This document shows positions 58,206 to 64,000 of a DNA stretch of 64,000 bases, piece by piece. The stretch's first letter is position 1, and every line of letters starts with the position of its first letter. The stretch comes from Arthrobacter sp. EpRS71 (GTDB taxonomy: Bacteria; Actinomycetota; Actinomycetes; Actinomycetales; Micrococcaceae): NCBI RefSeq assembly GCF_001512285.1, contig NZ_LNUV01000006.1, positions 256,041 through 320,040 on the forward strand, given 5' to 3'. Below the pieces are notes generated by a model. It had not been told where the DNA came from, did no database searches, and saw nothing but the letters and a program-made list of their open reading frames with translations. The translations under genes were made by a program, and so were the position numbers.

Positions 58206-59624
58206 GTGAATACCACCGTTTTCGAACGGAATGTCCCCCAAGCCACCGTCGTGGCCCGTGCCTTGGAAGGTGCGGCCCACCGGCCCTTCTGGATCGACCA
58301 CCTCAAGGACTCAGCAACCCGCTACCCACAGCTCGACGGCGATGCTGCCGCCGATCTGGTGATCGTCGGCGGCGGCTACACCGGCTTGTGGACAGCGCTG
58401 CGCGCCAAGGAACGCGAGCCTGGCCGGACCGTGATCCTGCTGGAAGGGGAACGGGTGGCATGGGCAGCGTCGGGCCGCAACGGCGGCTTCTGCGAGGCGA
58501 GCCTCACCCACGGCCACGAGAACGGCAAAAACCGTTGGCCCTCCGAGTTGGAAGTGCTGGACCGGCTGGGCATGGACAACCTGGACCGCATGCAGGAAGC
58601 CGTGGAGAAGTACGGCATGGACTGCGAGTGGGAACGCACAGGTGAGCTCAACGTCGCAGTGGAACCGCACCAGGTGGCCTGGCTCCAGCAGGACGACACC
58701 CCCGGCAGCGTTTTCCTGGACCAGGAGGCGGTTCGGGCGGAGGTTAATTCCCCCACCTATCTGGCGGGCCGCTGGCATAAGGACTCTGTGGCCATGGTCC
58801 ACCCGTACAAATTGGGACTTGAGTTGGCGCGGGTGGCTCATGAGCTCGGCGTGGTCATCCATGAGGGAACCCGTGTGCGGGAGCTGAAGGACCACGAGCA
58901 CGGCGTCACCGTGGTCACGGAGCGCGGGAATGTGGAAGCGGCGCACGTGGTCCTCGGCACCAACGTGTTTCCGTCACTTCTGAAGCGGAACCAGCTCATG
59001 ACAGTGCCGGTGTACGACTACGCGCTCATGACCGAGCCCCTCACCGCAGAGCAGTTGGACTCCATCGGCTGGGGCAAACGGCAGGGCATTGGGGACGTCG
59101 CCAACCAGTTCCACTATTACCGGATCACCAAGGACCATCGGATCCTGTTCGGAGGCTACGATGCCCTCTACTTCTGGGGGCGCCGTGTGGACCAAAAGCA
59201 CGAGCACCAGCCGGCGACATGGGAGAAGATCGCCTCGCACTTCTTCACCACCTTCCCGCAGCTCGAAGGGCTGAAGTTCACCCATAAGTGGGCCGGACCC
59301 ATTGATTCGAGCACGCAATTCTGTGCCTTCTTCGGAACGGCGCGGAAGGGACGGGTAGCGTACGCGGCAGGTTTCACGGGACTCGGAGTGGGAGCCACCG
59401 CCTTCGCCGCCGACGTCCTCCTGGACCTCTTGGATGGTCTGGACACCGAGCGCACCCGGCTGGACATGGTCCGGAAACGGCCGCTGCCCTTCCCGCCTGA
59501 GCCGCTGGCGTCCCTGGGCATCAACCTGACGCGGTGGTCCATGGACCGGGCAGATCACAACCAAGGGAAGCGGAACCTCATCCTCAAAGCCCTCGACGCC
59601 GTGGGACTGGGCTTCGACTCCTGA
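58206..59624 (+). CDS. FAD-dependent amine oxidase (PuuB/DAO family)
   Basis: 472 residues from GTG 58206 with AGGAG 8 nt upstream. Dinucleotide-binding DLVIVGGGYTGLWTALRAKE at about 50-70, GRNGGFCEASLTHGHENGKN, and C-terminal GRVAYAAGFTGLGVGATAFA. Homologous in type to gamma-glutamylputrescine oxidase. Last gene of the operon, matching an amine-to-aldehyde step before the ALDH. Confidence 0.85.
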   Translation: MNTTVFERNVPQATVVARALEGAAHRPFWIDHLKDSATRYPQLDGDAAADLVIVGGGYTGLWTALRAKEREPGRTVILLEGERVAWAASGRNGGFCEASLTHGHENGKNRWPSELEVLDRLGMDNLDRMQEAVEKYGMDCEWERTGELNVAVEPHQVAWLQQDDTPGSVFLDQEAVRAEVNSPTYLAGRWHKDSVAMVHPYKLGLELARVAHELGVVIHEGTRVRELKDHEHGVTVVTERGNVEAAHVVLGTNVFPSLLKRNQLMTVPVYDYALMTEPLTAEQLDSIGWGKRQGIGDVANQFHYYRITKDHRILFGGYDALYFWGRRVDQKHEHQPATWEKIASHFFTTFPQLEGLKFTHKWAGPIDSSTQFCAFFGTARKGRVAYAAGFTGLGVGATAFAADVLLDLLDGLDTERTRLDMVRKRPLPFPPEPLASLGINLTRWSMDRADHNQGKRNLILKALDAVGLGFDS

Positions 59625-59652
59625 CCCCGCCCCCTACCCCTGTTGTGGTCTC

Positions 59653-59800
59653 GTTGTGGGGCCTGCTTTGCGCCTTTGGGTCCCGTGTTGGGGCGCAGAG
59701 TGGGCCTCGCAACGAAAGGTGGTGTTGTTGTGGGGCCTGTTGTGCGTGTTTGGGTCCCGTGTTGGGGCGCAGAGTGGGCCTCGCAACGAAAGGTGGTGTT
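59653..59800. repeat. Two 74-bp tandem palindromic repeats
   Basis: Units 59653-59726 and 59727-59800 with a few differences. Each has an inverted-repeat core: GTTGTGGGGCC ... TGCGCC ... GGGCGCA ... GGGCC ... CGCAACG. They adjoin the stop of the membrane-protein gene and may end both convergent transcripts. Confidence 0.9.
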
Positions 59801-60470
59801 AGCGCTTCGGGGCCGGCTTGCGTTGAGGGGAAGCGCTCGACGTCGGACGCTTGGCTGGCGCTGCTGGCGTGCGGGGTGCGGGACGCTTCACGAGGGTGGT
59901 CTTCGCTGCTTCGCTTGCCTTGGCTGCGGTCGAGGCACGCGGCGATGCTGCGGGACGTTTGCCCGGTACAGGTGTGCGGGAAACAGGTTTGCGTGCAGCC
60001 GATCGACGTTTGGCCGGGCTCGCAGGCTTTCGAACAGGGGACACAGCCCGTGAACCGAACGACGGCACCACCGCGCCGAGGAACATCACTGCCAGGGTGC
60101 CCGCACCCGCCATGACGGCCAAGTAAAAGTAGATGTCCGAATCGCGGGTGCTGGCAGCACTGCCCAGCGGAGCACCGCCCAGGGCGTTGGCATCCTGGTT
60201 GAACGCGATGCCCCACATCCGCAGGAACGCGATGCTGCAGCCTATGAACAGGCTGGTTCCGGCTGCACCCAGAAGTACCACGAGGTAACGCCGCCGGTTG
60301 AAGATCTGCACGAGGGAGGCCAAATAGCAGACCAGAACAGCGCCAAGGAACAAGTACAGGACCAGTTCCTCGAGCACCACGGCGGCCAGCACCAACAGCC
60401 CCAGCGATACGAAGGCGGCCACCACCGCAAGCTTCCCACTGTTCCCCATGTGACGCATGAGGTTAATCAT
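59799..60470 (-). CDS. Membrane protein with basic Ala/Pro/Lys tail
   Basis: 223 residues from ATG 60470 (ATG 60458 is possible). Four hydrophobic segments (for example KLAVVAAFVSLGLLVLAAVV and LVLYLFLGAVLVCYLASLV) then a long basic tail (SPAKRRSAARKPVSRTP to PQRKPAPKR). The tail resembles histone-like or cell-wall-binding tails. Function unknown. Repeat arrays bound it on both sides. Confidence 0.75.
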   Translation of the reverse strand: MINLMRHMGNSGKLAVVAAFVSLGLLVLAAVVLEELVLYLFLGAVLVCYLASLVQIFNRRRYLVVLLGAAGTSLFIGCSIAFLRMWGIAFNQDANALGGAPLGSAASTRDSDIYFYLAVMAGAGTLAVMFLGAVVPSFGSRAVSPVRKPASPAKRRSAARKPVSRTPVPGKRPAASPRASTAAKASEAAKTTLVKRPAPRTPAAPAKRPTSSASPQRKPAPKR

Positions 60471-60519
60471 CGCCGACCAAGTGGCTACGCCACGCCGTCG
60501 TACATTGCAGTTGGATACC

Positions 60520-60733
60520 GTTGCGGGGCCTGCTTTGCGCCTCAATAGCCAAAGATAGGGCGCAGATCGGGCCACGCAACGGGCGTCCGTTTGTTTGTGA
60601 GGCCTGCTTTGCGCCTCAATAGCCAAAGATAGGGCGCAGATCGGGCCACGCAACGGGCGTCCGTTTGTTTGTGAGGCCTGCTTTGCGCCTCAATAGCCAA
60701 ACATAGCGCGCAGATCGGGCGCTGCAACGGGAA
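60520..60733. repeat. Three 74-bp tandem palindromic repeats
   Basis: GGCC-anchored units begin at 60527, 60601 and 60675, with the same 74-bp period as the 59.65-kb array. The core GGCCTGCTTTGCGCCT and GGGCGCAGATCGGGCC is shared, ending in CGCAACG. The third unit is slightly degenerate. Lies upstream of the membrane protein and after the TetR stop. Confidence 0.9.
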
Positions 60734-60736
60734 GGC

Positions 60737-61381
60737 TTACCTGATCACATACCCGTGCATGATGGTCATCACGGCTGCGACGCTTTGCTCGCGGGTGCGC
60801 TCGGGGTTGTACGTTTGCCGGTCCAGGCCCACCACGAAGATGGCTCCGAAGATCGCTGCCTCCAAAGAACCGCGGGCAATCGATTCATCAACCTTGTAAC
60901 CCGCCGCGACGCTCTCGACGGCCGAGCCGATCACGGCCAGGAGTTCAGCCCGAAGCTCGGCAAATACGGCGCTCCACTCACCGGGTGTCCGCCAGTTTTC
61001 GCTCACCCAGAGGCGGGCGAAGGAGGGGTAATCGTCCATGAACTCCATGGCCTGTCCCACCATGTTGTTCATGGACTCCAGGGGGTCGGTGCTCTGTCCG
61101 CGGACGTCTTGCAGCCTGGCCAGCATGATGTCCACACCATGCCGCAGCAACTGCGCGATCAGATCGGATTTGCTGCCGAAGTTGTAGTAGACAGTCCCCT
61201 TGGACACCCCGGCGGCGGCCGCAATCTCATCCACGGTCACCCCAGCAGCACCGCGTTCGCCGATCAACTCCATGGAAGCTTCAAACAGGCGCTGCTTGGT
61301 GGCGTTGGTGCGGCCCGGGCGGAGTTTCTTCTCCGACAGGCCGGCGTCGGTTGCGGAAGGGAGCGGCTCGGTGGTGCTCAT
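60737..61381 (-). CDS. TetR-family regulator of the YhgE operon
   Basis: 214 residues from ATG 61381, ATGA-coupled to the YhgE gene. HTH: VTVDEIAAAAGVSKGTVYYN FGS region. Ligand domain with MEFMDDYPSFARLWVSENW. It is last in the operon and probably represses it. Confidence 0.9.
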   Translation of the reverse strand: MSTTEPLPSATDAGLSEKKLRPGRTNATKQRLFEASMELIGERGAAGVTVDEIAAAAGVSKGTVYYNFGSKSDLIAQLLRHGVDIMLARLQDVRGQSTDPLESMNNMVGQAMEFMDDYPSFARLWVSENWRTPGEWSAVFAELRAELLAVIGSAVESVAAGYKVDESIARGSLEAAIFGAIFVVGLDRQTYNPERTREQSVAAVMTIMHGYVIR

Positions 61382-63414
61382 ACTGCGATCTCCGGCTTCA
61401 GGGTCTTGAGGGTCCACACTTTGTGTTTGCGGACGGCGAGCGTGGACAGCGCCATTCCCAGCAAAGTGTATCCAAGCAGGCCAAGGACCGTGGGCCAGAT
61501 CATGCTGAGCTCACCGCCGTAGATCAGGTGACGCATGCCGGTCACCACGTATCCCATGGGCAGGACTTCGTGCACCACATGGAGCGGCATGGGCGTGGTC
61601 TGCCACGGGAACGTACCGCCCGAGGAAACGAGTTGCAGGACCAACAGGATCAGCACCACAAACTTTCCGGGCGTCCCCATGAGTGCCACGATGCCTTGGA
61701 TGATCGCGCTGAAGGCCATCACCGCGGCCAACATGAACAGCCACATTCCGATGGGGTGTGCGGGGTTCAAGCCGAGGCCAAGGTTCACTACCAGGGTGAG
61801 GATGGTGGCCTGCAGGACCGAGACCACGAAGAACGGCAGCCAGCCTCCGACGGCGATTTTCCAAGCGGGGGCGTTCGACGCCAAGGCCCGCTGGGTGATG
61901 GGTCGCATGGCCTGGACCAGCATGAATACGCCGATCCAGAGGGCCAGTGTGAGGAAGAACGGTGCCAGCCCGGCGCCATAGGATCCAGCCTTGGCCTGGG
62001 ACACATTGTCCACGGCCACCGGATCCGCGATCACCTTGGACACACTGTTTTTCTGCTCATCGTTCGGGTTGGGGATGTCTCCCGCGCCCTTGGCGAGCTC
62101 GGTGGCCAGCGTGTGTGAGCCATCGGACGCGGTCACTGCGCCGCTGGCGAGCTGGCCTGCACCGTCGTCCAACTGGTGGGCGCCGTCGTCGAGTTTGGCT
62201 GCGCCGTCCAAGGCGGTCTGCTGCCCGGCGGCCAGCGTTGATGCGCCCGCGTTGAGCTGGCCCGCTCCGGAGGCTGCCTTGGAGATCGCGTCGGTCAGCG
62301 CTGGCGTGGCGGCGGCCAGCTTGGAGGCTCCGGCGCTCACAGCGGCTGAACCGTCGGAGAGCTGCTGGATTTTGGCAGCGTCACCGGCAATTTTTGCCTT
62401 CGCATCGGTGACGGGGCTCGACGCTGCGGCAGCATCAAAGTCTGCCAGGACCTTGTCGGCCTGCTCCTGTGTCAGCACACCGGCAGCGACCAGTCGCGCA
62501 TTAGATTCGAGCACGCGGGTACGGAGGCCCTTGTCTGCCGCTTCCAGCTGCCCGACGACGTCCTGGACTTTCGTGTTCAGCTCGGCGTTTCCGGCGGCTA
62601 CTTGGGCGGCGCCATCAGCGAGCTTTTGGGAGTCCGCAGGCAGGGTGGCCGTCTTGTTCTTCAGTTCGTTCAGGCCGGAGCTCAACTGGCCCGCGCCGGT
62701 GTTCAACTGCACAGCACCATCGCGCAATTGGGTTTGCCCGGCCACGAGTTGGTCCGCGCCGGTGACCAGCTGGGTGGTGCCGGTGTGCAGTGTGGCGGCG
62801 CCATCACTGAGTTTCCCCACACCCGTGGCCAACTCCGAGGCACCATCGGCGGCTTTCACGATGGACGCATGGATGGTGCCAAAACCGGTGAGGAGCTGGT
62901 TGGCGGTTTCCTCTCCCACTTCCTTGGCGACAGTGGAGTGCACTGCCGTGGTGAGCTTGTCCACGATGGTGCTCAGGAGATAGTTGTTGGCGTCGTTGGT
63001 GGTGACGTGCAGCATGGCCTGGTTGGCGGCGTCGAAACTGCCGGGGGAGACCAGGTTGGCCGAGAAATCCTTGGGAATGCGCAGGGCGAAGGCGTACTCA
63101 CCCGTGCGGACACCGGCATCCGCATCCTCAGCGCTGGAGACCTGTTTCCAGTTGAAGACGTGACCGTCCACCAGGCTGTCTGCCACCTTCTTGCCGGCCT
63201 GCAGTTCCGTGCCGTCTTTTGAGGTGGCGCCCGTGTCTTCAACCACCAAGGCGGCGTCGATCTGGTTCAGGTTGCCGTACGGATCCCAGTTCGCGTAAAG
63301 GTACACCGCGCCGTATAGCAGCGGAACCATGGTGAGGGCGAGGATGGTCAGCTTGGGCAGGAGCCCGCCGGTCATGCGCTTGAGTTCGGAGCGGGCCAGC
63401 CGCAGAACAGTCAC
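61378..63414 (-). CDS. YhgE/Pip-type membrane export protein
   Basis: 678 residues. N-terminal TM (LTILALTMVPLLYGAVYLYA), large extracytoplasmic domain with many 'DGAxxLxxGAxxL'-type coiled repeats (about 200-470), then five C-terminal membrane helices. Related to phage infection protein and ABC-2 permeases such as those exporting ESX/WXG-like or lipid substrates. Together with the upstream ATPase it likely makes an export system. Confidence 0.88.
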   Translation of the reverse strand: MTVLRLARSELKRMTGGLLPKLTILALTMVPLLYGAVYLYANWDPYGNLNQIDAALVVEDTGATSKDGTELQAGKKVADSLVDGHVFNWKQVSSAEDADAGVRTGEYAFALRIPKDFSANLVSPGSFDAANQAMLHVTTNDANNYLLSTIVDKLTTAVHSTVAKEVGEETANQLLTGFGTIHASIVKAADGASELATGVGKLSDGAATLHTGTTQLVTGADQLVAGQTQLRDGAVQLNTGAGQLSSGLNELKNKTATLPADSQKLADGAAQVAAGNAELNTKVQDVVGQLEAADKGLRTRVLESNARLVAAGVLTQEQADKVLADFDAAAASSPVTDAKAKIAGDAAKIQQLSDGSAAVSAGASKLAAATPALTDAISKAASGAGQLNAGASTLAAGQQTALDGAAKLDDGAHQLDDGAGQLASGAVTASDGSHTLATELAKGAGDIPNPNDEQKNSVSKVIADPVAVDNVSQAKAGSYGAGLAPFFLTLALWIGVFMLVQAMRPITQRALASNAPAWKIAVGGWLPFFVVSVLQATILTLVVNLGLGLNPAHPIGMWLFMLAAVMAFSAIIQGIVALMGTPGKFVVLILLVLQLVSSGGTFPWQTTPMPLHVVHEVLPMGYVVTGMRHLIYGGELSMIWPTVLGLLGYTLLGMALSTLAVRKHKVWTLKTLKPEIAV

Positions 63415-64000
63415 TTTGCAGTCCTTTGAAGGTTTTCGGATTCAGCGTGGGCAGCCGATGTGGTTTCAGGCGCCGGTTGGGCGGCATGCTTGGCTTTGGG
63501 CTCAGTTTCGGGCTCGGTTTTGGGTTCGACGACGGCCGCTGGCTTGGGCTGGGTCGGCGCGCCTTCCGTCTCCGGTTCAGGAGGATGCGTCACTGAGTTT
63601 CCGATCACCGCAGCGGCTCCGGTCCAGTTGTCCGGGAGGGCACCGACGACGGCGACGACGGCAAGCGGCCGCCCGGCGTCGGACGCCAATGCCTGAAGCC
63701 GGGGCAACCAGGCCGAGGGATCGGCGCTGTGGCGGTCCGGGGAGTCCACCACGAGGAGGTCCGTGGCCGGATCTGCCAAGGCGAGCGCGGTGAGGAGTTC
63801 CAGTCGGCGAGCGGCGGGAATTTGTTCTATCCAGAGTCCGGCGATGTCTTCAAAGCTGTTGACCTTCAGCCACGGTTTGCTCAGCAGCGCGCCGCGGTAA
63901 CGGCGGGGGATGAGGGAGAGGTCCTCGGTGACGAGGTCGCGGACGCTGAGGTGCTGCTCGGGTTCGTTGACGCCGGGAGAGTCCACCAAGGCGCTGGCGA
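63411..64000 (-). CDS. ABC-type ATPase, partial (C-terminal part)
   Basis: The frame enters from beyond 64000 without a start inside the window. It includes the Walker B-like LLVVDSPD and a Pro/Glu/Lys-rich tail (PEPETEGAPTQPKPAAVVEP). Walker A and the signature lie upstream, outside. It overlaps YhgE by 4 bp and presumably energises it. Confidence 0.72.
   Translation of the reverse strand, partial: ASALVDSPGVNEPEQHLSVRDLVTEDLSLIPRRYRGALLSKPWLKVNSFEDIAGLWIEQIPAARRLELLTALALADPATDLLVVDSPDRHSADPSAWLPRLQALASDAGRPLAVVAVVGALPDNWTGAAAVIGNSVTHPPEPETEGAPTQPKPAAVVEPKTEPETEPKAKHAAQPAPETTSAAHAESENLQRTAK

Noticed and set aside
59653..60733. Possible CRISPR arrays
   Set aside because: Units are contiguous 74-bp tandem repeats with no unique spacers and no cas genes.

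Overview
The window is high-GC actinobacterial DNA. Gene content and order (tRNA-Ser/tadA/upp, a c-di-AMP riboswitch ahead of a secreted transglycosylase, a TrcRS-like two-component system) suggest Arthrobacter or Paenarthrobacter. It splits into a prophage (1 to about 32.24 kb) and ordinary chromosome (about 32.24 to 64 kb).

Prophage. Almost every gene reads leftward on the minus strand. From the window start rightwards (reverse of transcription) come: a head module (connector fragment, acidic protein, major capsid, decoration, scaffold, MuF-like protein, portal, large and small terminase); an HNH/tRNA zone with a possible cos region; a long block of small early proteins including RusA and a 3'-5' exoribonuclease; a candidate iteron origin (15.95-16.02 kb) beside a probable replication initiator; a replication/recombination block (C5-cytosine methyltransferase, sliding clamp, glutaredoxin-like protein, SSB, RecF/SbcC-like ATPase, RecE-like nuclease); a run of very small early ORFs; and an immunity switch with excisionase-like protein, antirepressor, Cro-like HTH, divergent repressor and ImmA/IrrE protease around an operator region at 28.51-28.68 kb. 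Next to the integrase is a cargo pair: a TacT-like GNAT and a Panacea (DUF4065) protein, most simply read as a toxin-antitoxin or anti-phage module. The integrase abuts tRNA-Ser(CGA), the probable attachment site. Tail and lysis genes and the other att site lie left of the window.

Chromosome. 32.4-34.9 kb: a three-gene set (zinc-free MDR dehydrogenase, PTPS/QueD-fold protein lacking canonical active-site residues, GT4 glycosyltransferase), possibly an unassigned biosynthetic pathway. 34.9-40.4 kb: lipoprotein, decayed VOC gene, tadA, upp, VOC protein, HAD phosphatase, PLP decarboxylase-like enzyme, GT2. 40.6-45.5 kb: transglycosylase under a c-di-AMP riboswitch, sensor kinase/response regulator pair, orphan winged-helix regulator. 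45.8-48.7 kb: SixA-type phosphatase, a small ORF under an IdeR/DmdR-type iron box, and a divergent LysR/EamA pair. 48.8-59.6 kb: a catabolic island (aldehyde dehydrogenase, TetR, YtcJ-type amidohydrolase, complete peptide-type ABC importer, PuuB-like amine oxidase), probably for an N-acylated amine. 59.6-64 kb: a membrane protein flanked on both sides by 74-bp tandem palindromic repeats, then a TetR / YhgE-Pip / ABC ATPase operon running off the window.

The observations most worth following are the Panacea-GNAT pair, the divergent PTPS triad, the iron-boxed orphan ORF, the candidate prophage origin, stem-loops repeated ahead of phage start codons, and two possible +1 frameshift sites.
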